A stretch of DNA of 64,000 nucleotides, taken from positions 1-64,000 of the forward strand of contig RPFO01000790.1 in the NCBI GenBank assembly GCA_009746045.1. Reading direction: 5' to 3'. Position numbers and translations under genes: made by a program. Source of the DNA: Mesostigma viride. Its lineage: Eukaryota; Streptophyta; Mesostigmatophyceae; Mesostigmatales; Mesostigmataceae. The notes beneath the pieces were generated by a model. The model was given only the letters and a program-made list of their open reading frames with translations. It did not search any database and had not been told where the DNA came from. Numbering within the stretch: the first letter of the stretch is position 1; every line of letters begins with the position of its first letter. Shown here in pieces: positions 44,978 through 54,730 of the stretch.

Positions 44978-45690
44978 TCATATAAAAAGGTCATTGTAAT
45001 TCATAAAATAATCATGTGGAGTCAATTTAGTTATATCACAAGGACATGCGTTAAAACACCGCAATATTTGAGACACGCAATACCCAAAAAATCTAACCAC
45101 TTGAAGTACTGTACGTTGCCCACGCAGCGGTGGCAGGGGATGGAAATGCAGATACTCGAACTCAAACTCGGCGGAAAGATCAGCAATGTCGAGCTGATCC
45201 CCGGGGAAATCCCCGTGGAAAAAGTCAGCAGACAATGCGTACGCACCCGTTTGTAACATGTGCAACAAGGTCAAGGTAAGGCAAGGCCAGGGGCCGATTA
45301 CATCCATGTACTGCTCGTACCACGATATCGCGTGCCTGATGATATTAGCCCTATTCGGCAATTGCGGGTGGCAGCTGGGCAGCCCCTGTGGGTGGAGATG
45401 GGCGGGTGTACGGTTGGTTAGATGACGGCATGGTACAACAGTGGTGATCTCCCCACGCCGGTAGCGTTCGGTGATGGTGGCCTCGTGGAGGTTAAGCGCC
45501 CTCCTGGAATGAAATGAGCGAGGTATAGAGGACAGCAAACACATAAAAATTCTGGGCGCCGTTCCCTGCATGTATCGCATGGGTCCAGGTATACCGTTTT
45601 CTGGAGCAATCGCTGCATTGGTAGCACCTACAGTAGTGCCTTGGTCAGGCAGGACATTTTTGTTGGATGCAGCCATCGCGTTTGGGGCGT
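44978..45690 (-). pseudogene. Fragment related to the C-terminal domain of the HUH-like gene
   Basis: On the minus strand NIIRHAISWYEQYMDVIG, LTLLHMLQTGAYALSADFF and SAEFEFEYL align with NLLERAAVYWYKHHNDIS, RTLAHMFKTGRFSLDAKFL and SAFEIMVEP at 50300-50500. An upstream exon-like part (MAASNKNVLPDQGTT, about 45678) is separated by what may be an intron ending CATTTCATTCCAG at about 45500. No HUH motif is seen here. It could be a diverged relative of the gene at 48263-52501 in inverted orientation. Function is unknown. Confidence 0.45.
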
Positions 45691-45916
45691 GAAGACAACA
45701 CGGATGGTCAGCTGCTGGGTGCAAACAGCAGCTGCACGTGTGAACTTCTATGTGCGACATGAAGCGTGCACGTGTGCTAGTCACGATGTTTCAACGTGTA
45801 CTTCAAGATAAAATGGACGCGTTTGCGCGAGGCCGCGTGCTAGATACGATCGATCGTGATCGGGTACGGGGTTTCTTGGCATCGTAACCGGTACGAAAGG
45901 ATATATCCTGTCCACG

Positions 45917-46141
45917 TCAGTACGCAACGATGAACAAAAATATCTTTAAAAGGCATAAAATCGTATTCGGCAACAGTAGCATTCCATACGTGAAGCTGAA
46001 ACACAGGTGCGATCCATCACGTGCGCTGGCAAAACCGCGCCCTTCGTAAACAGCGCGTCCGTGGAAACATGACGCCGTTTGCAATCGTGCAGTAACTTTA
46101 GTACATCTTTTAACGTAACCAAGTAGGACTACAGCAACCAT
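45917..46141. repeat. Repeat block shared with 47980-48171
   Basis: GCGCTGGCAAAACCG... GTAAACAGCGCGTCCGTG and CAATCGTGCAGTAAC here correspond to GCGCTGGCAAAACCG... GTAAAAAGCGCGTGCGTG and AATCGTACGGTAACC at 48066-48145, in the same orientation. The second copy lies directly upstream of the HUH-like gene, so the block may be its 5' region. Confidence 0.55.
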
Positions 46142-46329
46142 GCAATTCGTACCTTGTACGTACGGAATATTTAACGTGGTTCAGTTTTGTCCTTTTCTTC
46201 ACGCGGTGGGGAAATCTTTTGCAGATTTGTTTGTCCGAAAGCAAGTTTACACAGTGTCCTCTGGCCACACGTCCCCTTGCATGTCTTGCCGAACCGGCAC
46301 ATCTGGCAAACAAGCACGTCAGCATGCAG

Positions 46330-47870
46330 GCAGGCGTCAGAGTTCCATTATACGCAATACGCGGTAATACGCGCGGGGTCCGTATAATGTATAATACGGT
46401 ATAATACGGCATTATACGAAATTATACGCGAATACTGGATTTCATCGTTTTTGGGGTTGTTTCATGCATTTTGATATCATTTCAAGCAGTCCACATGTTT
46501 CTGACACTAAATTACACATGATACATGGGTTGCCTCTGCTCAGTGCTCAGTGCTTGGGAACACTGGACGTGTAAACCGGGGTTCACGAGGAGCTAGATTA
46601 CCTATGCATTATACCCTAAAAAACAACGCCAAATGAAATGGAAGGATGAAAAAAGCAAAAGAAGTAAGATGGCTATGCTTCCATGCAAGCAGGTCCTGGG
46701 CATCTCCATGTTTCTTGTATGCATGAGGAGCACACAAGAAGAAGGCTGATTTTGGCGAGCAAAACAAGAAATAGTGGCTAGATCTGGCCAGAAAACCACT
46801 TGTTTCGCCGAAACAAGAAACACGGAGATATTTTTAGCAAGAAAAAACATCGCGTTATCAAGCTTATCATATTTATCAACAATGCCAATCACTACGTCAC
46901 TGCTTTCGATGAAGCAGAAGCTAATAGCAGACAAACCTGGTCCAAAATCTGCATGTCGTAGTGGTATTCCCCAACAACCATCACAAGCCAATAATGCGTA
47001 GAGGCATTAAAGCAACCAAAAGACAAGCAGAAAACCTCCATTACAGGTCTACGATTATTTTACAATCCACCCAACAACTTGATACAGTACAATGAACACG
47101 TGAACAGGATAGCACGTACCAGATCAAAACCGCATATTACCTTTCTTGACGGAGCCAGCATGCCCACCTGATGGACGTAGCTGCAAGCCTTTCCTGGCGG
47201 TCGTCGCTTATAAATCATGTAAGGAATAAGGTGAAACATCTATCCGCGTTCAAATGTAGGGGCATTTCCCGCCTATCAACAGTTAGCACATGCACGGTCG
47301 CCACCTGGTTGCTGAAACGAGGTTGCCACATCGAGCAGAAGGTCGAGACACATCTGCGCACATCCAAACGTTGCCTGGCCAAGGATATAAGCTTTTCAAG
47401 ACCTAAGGATCATGCCTACAAAATTTCAGTTGAAAATGTAAAGCGGCCATGCTCTCGTACCAGTCAGTTTTCTGTATGACTTCAATATTCGGTGCATGGC
47501 TGCCCGAGAGGCAAGGGCAGAGACCTAAACAGCATGGAGGGTTGCCAACTTGCCATGCTACAGTGTAGCTTGCTTGTAAGATCCTTGTTTCTCACGGTCG
47601 CCAAATGTCAACCAGTGGATGATGTTTTCCGTAGTGATTCTAACTTCCCTTCCTTCCCGCCTTGGTTCCCGCACGAAAAATTTGGCTGCCGGACCTCGGA
47701 TGAGCGTGAAAACCCCATTCTACGCGCGCTTATACGTGTTATTCGCCGTATTATACGTAAAAGTACGCAAATCGTATAAAACGGATAAGATTATCCGCTC
47801 GACCTTGTATAACGCTTATTATACCGTATTATACCGTATAATACGCCGTATAATGTTGGTAAGTTGTCCC
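46330..47870. mobile_element. Possible DNA element bounded by inverted TATAATACGG arrays
   Basis: The left end (CCATTATACGCAATACGCGG, then repeated GTATAATACGG) faces an inverted array at the right end (CCGTATTATACCGTATAATACG...GTATAATGTTGG). The interior of about 1.4 kb has no recognised protein. I could not find a TSD, so the boundaries and class are provisional. Confidence 0.4.
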
Positions 47871-47979
47871 GCCTTATGAGGATCGAGGAAGGCGACGAAT
47901 CCCAATGGGTACAGCTATGACGTTTAAGCACCTTGCAGCGGCTGTGGCCCATAGCGACCTGTAATGCCAGGGAAAATCA

Positions 47980-48171
47980 GGACATGACAGAGAAACGGCA
48001 TAAAATGTTATACTGCTCTAGTTGCGTCATATACGGGAAGCTCATACACGCGTAAGTCTCATGATATGCGCTGGCAAAACCGTTCTCTTTGTAAAAAGCG
48101 CGTGCGTGCAAAAACAACGCGGTTTGAAATCGTACGGTAACCACCAGGTAAGTATTTTGCAAGCTTGGCAT
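47980..48171. repeat. Second copy of the 5' repeat block
   Basis: It matches 45917-46141. It ends with a plausible donor, CAGGTAAGTATT at about 48147, just upstream of the ATG at 48263, consistent with a 5' UTR exon of the HUH-like gene. Confidence 0.45.
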
Positions 48172-48878
48172 TTTCACGCGGTTGAGTTCGGCATATCTGA
48201 TCTGATCTGGCGAACTGGCACGTGACAGCGCCTGCTTTGGGTTGAGTGGTCCGCTTTGGGGGATGGAGGAAGACGATGCCAAAAGGGTTAAGCTAAGACG
48301 CCTTTCCAAACAAGCTACGGCGGCTGTTTCCCGGTGGCGAAGTGAAGCTGCCAAAGATAAAAAGGACATGAGCGAGTTTCGAAAACTGGCCTCGCGAGGC
48401 CTCTTTCGGAATCTGGTAGACTCTGTAAATGACAAACGTGTCAAATTAGCAGACGCCATCAAGGAAAGGGGCGTGCAGCTGGAGAAAGTAGCAAACAGTG
48501 TGGAGCATCAAAGCAATGTTGTAAAGGACGCCAAACAGGCCTACCAGAATTATAAAAACAGAATCCAGGAGGAGTGTGACAAAAAGATTCGCAAGGGATA
48601 CAGTGACCTTCTGGAGGAGCATCTGAACACCTTGGAGAGATCGATGCCAGAAAGGAGACCTCTTGGGACAAGGAGGTGCCCAAGAGGACAGCAGAGGTCT
48701 TGTCGGTGCTGGAAACCGTTTGCCCCCTGCTCGGAGATGCTGTTTCGAGGGCATCCGCTACGACCACTGCATCAGAGCTGGCTGAATCCCAAGATGACGA
48801 TGATTACCTTGATGCATTCTGCTTATGTAGGACTGCCATTGAGTCTCAGAATTCTGATGCTGTAACACCCATTTCCAA

Positions 48879-49057
48879 TTAATTATTTAATTAAACACGT
48901 GCTCCCGTTGGGGAGTCACGGAGCACCGAAGTGCTTTTAATTATTTAATAATTTAAAAACACCTGTGCGTACACTACAGGAGAAAGGGCAGAGACCCCCA
49001 GTCTCCTTCATGCCATCGGCATGCCACAGCTGCATTCGGGCGCGCTAGCTATAAAAA
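48879..49057 (-). mobile_element. 179 bp SINE-like insertion with 12 bp TSD
   Basis: ACCCATTTCCAA at 48867-48878 is repeated at 49058-49069. The insert starts with TTAATTATTTAATTAAACAC, similar to the (TTAA)n-ACACGTG 3' end of the LINE family at 35925, and contains a foldback (GCTCC...GGAGC). Removing it and one repeat joins ...VTPIS to KELEEG in one frame. It was probably moved by the LINE machinery. Confidence 0.8.
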
Positions 49058-49494
49058 ACCCATTTCCAAGGAGCTCGAAGAGGGGGCCCCTGTCAGTGGC
49101 AAAAATGGCAAAGGGAAAGACCCGGCTACGTCCACTAAGAGGAAGCTGTACACCTCCAACAGCGACGATGAGCGGCCCAACAAGCAGCCCGCCACCTCCG
49201 ACGCCGCCGTCGCCCCCTCCACCGGAGGACGACCTGCCTCCCCAGCCGGAGAACCATCCCCCGCCTGAGGAGGAGGGGCGGACGCTGCGTCGTCGTAACA
49301 AAGTAGTGTATGATGACGACGAGGAAGACATTGACGATGTGCCAGATGATACCCCTCATGTCTCCCGTGCCCCATCTGTGCATGTGACCTTTGAAGGAGA
49401 AGAGGCAGTCGCTGAAGCCGCCAACCCCTTGACCTGTGCGTGCTGCACGCCCCTTGGACCGCTAAGACGAGGCGTGGGCTGAGCAAGCACGTGA

Positions 49495-49556
49495 ATGCTC
49501 AGATCAGAAAACAGTAAGTGCTTTCATGCTCAGATCAGAAAACAGTAAGTGCTTTC
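49495..49556 (+). repeat. 31 bp tandem duplication containing a 5' splice site
   Basis: The 31 bp unit ATGCTCAGATCAGAAAACAG (followed by TAAGTGCTTTC) is present twice without a spacer, at 49495-49525 and 49526-49556. Each copy carries the donor ACA|GTAAGTG. The likely acceptor is TTTTTTTGTGCAAAG ending at about 49674. Confidence 0.65.
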
Positions 49557-50628
49557 AACTTGTCTGTTTCCTCAGAATTTCTTTTATCACCAAATTTCTG
49601 TCAAGGATTGTGCCATCCACGTATAAATCACTCATACTTTCTGGGTTGTACTGTGTGTGTTTTTTTGTGCAAAGAGCGCGCCCTTCGAGAGGCGCTGGAT
49701 GCAGATGAAGCGCCAGACGCACCGGTTGAAGACGATCCGGCTTTGGATGCGGCACCGGATGAAGACGTAGGGGAGGACTTTGTTCCCCTGAAGCCCAAGA
49801 AGAAGCGCAAGGCTACGACCGTGCTGAAAAATTTCGTTAATTGTGCACATGACCGTGTCCGTCGGAAGCCGTCATTTGACAGATGAGGAAATCGGCATTA
49901 TAACAGCATTCCATGAAAAGAATTGTTAAAAGGGCCTGTCAATCATTGAGGAAGGCCAACTAGAAGATCACAAACACGCCCATATGTTAATGGAAATTCA
50001 GGCCACGTCCACGCGGGCGTACAAGTTGGAACTTAAGGCCGCACTTGGGTGATGCAACCCAGTGGATGATGCAGGCAACTTTGACAAAACCAAACCAAGT
50101 ATCACAATTTGGGAGGTGAAGAGCAGCAGCCACAAGATCAACTATTCGGGGATGATAGGCTACCTGCTCAAATCTGAGAACGAGCAAAGCTTCGAAATAT
50201 TGTACCAGCATGACATCGAGATGAATGAAAGGGAAGAGGGTAGAATAGAGTACATGCTCCACGGATCGCCCACTTTGAAGGGCAGGATGTGTCTGACAGC
50301 CTTCAACCTGCTAGAACGGGCTGCGGTGTATTGGTACAAACATCACAATGACATCAGCCGCGAGCCTAGCTTGATCAGGACATTGGCGCACATGTTCAAA
50401 ACAGGTCGCTTCTCTCTAGACGCAAAATTCCTAGTTGGAAGGGGTCTGGACTATCCCCGTGCCCAATCAGCATTCGAAATCATGGTAGAGCCCAAGTTGG
50501 GTGACCACTCACTGTATGTGATTGCACGAGCCCTAGAGCGCGCGCTGTTTAATCCGCGCGAGCGCTACTTTGAGACAGATCAGTTGGCCCCCGTGTTTCC
50601 CAACGCACGTGCTGGGCTGCGGCAAGAA

Positions 50629-52289
50629 CCGTGTTGGTCTGTACGGCAGTACGGGGTATTCGGTAAAACCCGCGCGTACTGCAAAAGTACGGGTATTTTC
50701 AGGAGGGGTAAAAAATACGGGAAAAAATACGCAGTACGGCAGTACGGGTATTTTTCAAGTTGTAGTTAAGAAGTACGGGGTATTTTTGAGGTGAATGCTG
50801 AAAAGTACGGGGTATTCCAAGGATGTGTGACCCTGCATCCAACAAATGTTACTACTATTATATAATTATTCTATGCTATTCATCAATGAACATATAGTGG
50901 CAGTGACTTGCCACCTGCCACACTTGGATTTACATTGCAATACATCCTTCAAGTACATGTGTTTATTGTGGTCATGCAAATTATTGACCATTTAACACCG
51001 GTCTCTTTTATTAATATAATACCCTTTTATTATAATGCATCAGCCTTTACAAAATTTGCATGAATGCCATCAACTCAATATAATGCATTATTGAATATGG
51101 TATAATGCACCCAGATCTCTGCCTAGTTGATGCAGTGGATGTGATAGCACTACAGTCGGCAGCTTTGCTGCACAATGACAACAAGTGCATGCCATGAATC
51201 CCTGAAATTCGAAAAATAAAATGGCAATCAACCCATGCAGAATGAACCACACAATAAACTGCCAAGGAAATGCCCGAAAAAGTAAATACGAAGTGGCAAG
51301 TAGCCCAGAAAACACACCGTCAACTGCCAGGGCATTCCTGAGAAAAGTATATGGCAAACTGCAGTTATCTGGGCATGCCCAGATAACGCTGTCAACTGCC
51401 AAGGATATGCCTGGAAAAGCAATGTGGAATCGTCTTCTGCACTGCCTTGCCAGAGCCACAAGGGCCAGCACCCGGGGCAGCGGCAGGCAGAAGGGCCTTG
51501 GCAACGCGGGCACCGAGCGCTGCCCTCAGCTCTCTCCTTTCCAACGGGGCTGCCTCAGCCGCCTGAAGCCTCCCGATCAGGCCTTCTACATTCCCGGAGT
51601 CCTTGCAAAACGCGGCTCCCTTGTTGGGGATGTGGCCGAGATGGCCGACAGCGCGATCCTTGCTAAAGCTGCCAGGCCTGCCGAACTTGTAATCGCACAG
51701 CTTGCACGCCCACCTCTGGCCGACTACCACCTCTTCCCCATGAACGGTCTTTTCTACCTTGTCAATCAGATGCATGGAGGTATTGATACTCCTATACTTT
51801 TCTGTCGTTTGGGGCTCTACGCAGCGCCATGGTCGCATCTTAGGAGGTGATTGCCTGGTGCACAATGCATGAACCGTCGCACCACCCTCCATTTTCATCG
51901 TCCATTTTCCTCGTCCATTTTCCGCGTCCTTCTACTTTAATTGCGTCCTTCTAGAACTGCACGCTTATGATTCTGCCAGGCTGTCCCCTTACAGCTTTTC
52001 TCCCACGCAATAAAAAATCCTGTCAAAAAGGAAAAAGGTGCACTGTTTCGCGCGTAGTAACTAGGGAGTAGCTATGCACTCGCTGCAATTTCTGCTATCT
52101 CAGCACCGCGGACAGGTTCCTGGGCCTCAATCTCGCGTGACACCTGCCCCCCCGCCCTCCGCGACCTCCGAAATCGGCTAAGTCCAAAGTGAAAAACAGC
52201 AAAAATCGTACGGCGTACGCGGTCGAAAGCGTCGGTACCGTACAATACGGCGTACTTTCATACCCGAGTTGCCGTACGGACCAACACTG
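50629..52289 (-). mobile_element. 1,661 bp non-autonomous hAT element
   Basis: The exact 8 bp repeat GGCAAGAA flanks it (50621-50628 and 52290-52297). The ends are CCGTGTTGGTCTGTACGGCA and, inverted, CAGTGTTGGTCCGTACGGCA, followed by many TACGG/CCGTA repeats. Inside, on the minus strand, lies a BED-type zinc finger. Removal leaves CAA GAA CGG GCT, which joins the two parts of the HUH-like gene without a frame change. Confidence 0.92.
51413..51898 (-). pseudogene. hAT transposase N-terminal remnant with BED zinc finger
   Basis: The minus-strand frame reads WACKLCDYKFGRPGSFSKDR, then AVGHLGHIPNKGAAFCKD. Cys-x2-Cys followed by HLxxIxxKGxxxC is the usual BED-finger layout at the N-terminus of hAT transposases, used for DNA binding. 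Downstream are helices (NVEGLIGRLQAAE) and an Ala-rich stretch. The catalytic RNase H-like domain and the hATC dimerisation domain are absent, so the element needs a partner. Confidence 0.65.
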
Positions 52290-52501
52290 GGCAAGAACGG
52301 GCTGCCGAGAGGGAGGCCATGGCAATTGACATGGACGCCATCCTCGATGAGGTGCGACGCCCTCCCGTACGTAACAACAATGACTTGGATGATGAGTCCC
52401 TCATTGAGAAAGTGTTACAAGACCGCGCTAACAAGGCACGGCAGAAACGCCCTATTCGGGTGGACAGCGATAGCGAGTCTTATGAGTCTGAACTGGAGTA
52501 G

Positions 52502-53288
52502 AAAACCCAGCACATGTGAATGCAGGCCACAATGCGTGCCATGAGATGATGTGATTTCATGAGGTCCATGTGAAAGCAGATATGCATGTCTAGATATGGT
52601 GTGTTTTGAAGAGGCATACGCCTTCAGCACCAAAGCTTTACCTGGGTGATTTATAATGGCTGTGTAACCTATTTATTAAATGAAAAACCACTTTTTTGAT
52701 TTAATCCTAAAAACGAGAAACGAGAAAAATACGCGTCGAGCCAATCGTAGAAAACCAGCGAAATTCCGAGCCGTTGAAAATTTGCCCCGTTTCTCAAATT
52801 CTCAATTTCTCAGAGATTAATTAAGAGGTAGGTTAAAATTAAATAAGAGGCATGCCTCTATCAAGATATATTATCGGAGGCGAGTTTCTATTGGCGTAAA
52901 TGTGTAGTATTGTACGACAAGATGTCAAGGGTGACAGAAAAAACTGAAGTCGCGGAAATGTTGCAAAGTTCACGAGTCTCGGTTCTTTACGTGCCGGTGC
53001 TGGACTGATAGCTCTGGCATTTCAGCAACCGTAGCTCGAGTTACGGTCCGAGGACGTTTAGCTGTACGAGTAACTATTTCAAGTTTGCTTCGTAAGACTA
53101 GGGTTAGTTCTAAGTGCGTGTCCTTGGTCGATCGAAAGGCGACAGCGAATGCGCGTCGCGTCTTTCATGTTGGACGAAGGCAAGACGGCGCGAGCACAGG
53201 CACCACAAAAAAAGCCACTGGCGGTGGTTGGCAGGTGCGGGAGTGCGGGGCGATGGCGACAGGGCCACAGATTCAGGGATTCTAACAC
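52502..53288. other. Flank between the HUH-like gene and element D
   Basis: The 3' flank includes a fragment (52817-52870) shared with 32129-32190. No gene is supported. Confidence 0.4.
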
Positions 53289-53982
53289 AGTTAACGTTCT
53301 TAGCAAACGCAATGTGAAGGATATGGTTGCAATGCAGCAATGTGTGAATATGGTTGGAAACGGAGCTTTGTTAAAATTGGATAATGTTACAGCGCTCACA
53401 CACTTGAGGCTTGTACACGCGCTTGCCAAGTCAAGGCAAAACACGTGAGGCGGGCTCGCAAGAGATGCCCAATTGGCACTGGCCTATTGTTTATATACTT
53501 GTGCACTGTGCTTGCTAGTCCTGAGCAGCCTAAGAGGCCTGCTCAGTAATAACACCCCCGGTACAGTATTCACTACCTGTACAGCGCCCAGTTCCTATAC
53601 AGTAGGTCTGCCATCCAGGCACAGTGACCACAGAGTACAGTCACCACAGTGATTATTGCATCTGCACCTAGAAGTCCAGGACTAGGCCTGCGGTACCACC
53701 AGACCACAGGTTAAGGTTCCTATTTCCTGCGTACGACGCATTAACCCAATACCGTCGTAGGTTCAGCACCTAATTCCTGTCAGCCCAGGAATTACTGTCG
53801 ACCCCATATGTCGTCGGCAAATATTCACGTCCGACTTAGAAGAACAGCCGGCTCGCGCGACCGGGAAGTCGGAACGCCATAACTTTCTTGATACTTGTCG
53901 GAATGAACTCGTTCCGGTGCCGCTGGAATCGCAGAGATATGCCGATTCAATCAGGATCACGCCAATGCGCTTGGCATTAACT
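53289..53982 (-). repeat. 3' LTR of element D
   Basis: This 694 bp LTR belongs to the same family as 10872-11570 and 21393-22089. Minus-strand ends are AGTTAATGCC and GTTAACT. It is preceded (minus strand) by the polypurine tract AAGAAAAGAAAGGATTGG. Left flank AACAC; the partner flank is outside the window. Confidence 0.85.
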
Positions 53983-54730
53983 CCAATCCTTTCTTTTCTT
54001 GAGCTGTAGCAGCTCACACAAGTCTACATACAAACACACACAATGGGTACTGGACATCCTCCCTCGACTACAAGTCACAACCCGCTGGGCATGACAGTCA
54101 GCTTGGATTCCTTATTATATGTACATAGCACCCATACTGGCTCAGGAGCACAAACAAATTACAATGAGTCCCTATCCCTTCACGGGAGGCTCGTTGTGTT
54201 ACCCATGTACAAGAGGTTGGCCAACTGTGGCAGCCCATAGGTGTTCAGTTAAGAACTTGAGAAGTATGTACAACCTTCAGGACCTTAGGCGAAACCCCAC
54301 AGATCACCCACAACAGCTCATCAGAAAACATTGCTGACCCCCAGACGGGAGTCGGCGCCGGTCTGCTGCCCCTTATCGAACCAGACACAACATCTACGCG
54401 AAGCACATGCAAAACACAAGCTCCCATACTCGTTCCAACCGTGGAAAATCAGGGGACCTGTCGCCACCTCACCAGCATGGTGGATGGGTCAGCCAGTCCG
54501 TGAAACTCCGCCTTAAGACGGCACCAGGGAATCGAACCCCGCCCACAAACCACAGATCTGGGGAAACCTCAGACTGAGATGAAAACCCCAGATAGACATC
54601 TCTCCATCAGAGACAATGTCAGACATTCCCACACCAGAGACATGTCTCACCCCTCAAGGTGTGCTCAGGATTATGTACAATCAAGCTCCCAGCCTGATAT
54701 CCAGAGACTTAAGCACCCAGCTCTCAGCTT
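53983..54730 (-). other. 3' UTR of element D
   Basis: It is collinear with 11571-12330. It contains the T-arm-like AATCGAACCCC motif at about 54530-54540, just left of GCCC. No ORF is supported. Confidence 0.6.

Larger units (their letters stand above)
48263..52501 (+). pseudogene. HUH (Rep-type) endonuclease-like gene of a mobile element, disrupted
   Basis: The N-terminal part (ATG 48263; MEEDDAKRVKLRRLSKQATA, then KDAKQAYQNYKNRIQEE) is a charged coiled coil; a 2 bp insertion shifts the frame near 48648. Acidic, Lys-rich segments follow (KRKLYTSNSDDERPNKQ; NKVVYDDDEEDIDDVPDDTP; ALDADEAPDAPVEDD). From about 49857 LTDEEIGIITAFHEKN, KGLSIIEEGQLEDHKHAHM and MIGYLLKSENEQSFEIL give an HxH motif (HAH, 49975-49983) and a YxxK motif (YLLK, 50161-50172) in the order of HUH Rep nucleases. 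A C-terminal helical domain follows. Stops at 49927 and 50050, frameshifts, a SINE-like insert (48879) and a hAT (50629) kill it. Assignment to the Replitron group of eukaryotic HUH transposons is inference. Confidence 0.5.

Noticed and set aside
46322-47878. 8 bp hAT TSD around the TATAATACGG element
   Set aside because: Flanks (TCAGAGTT and TAAGTTGT) do not match well enough.
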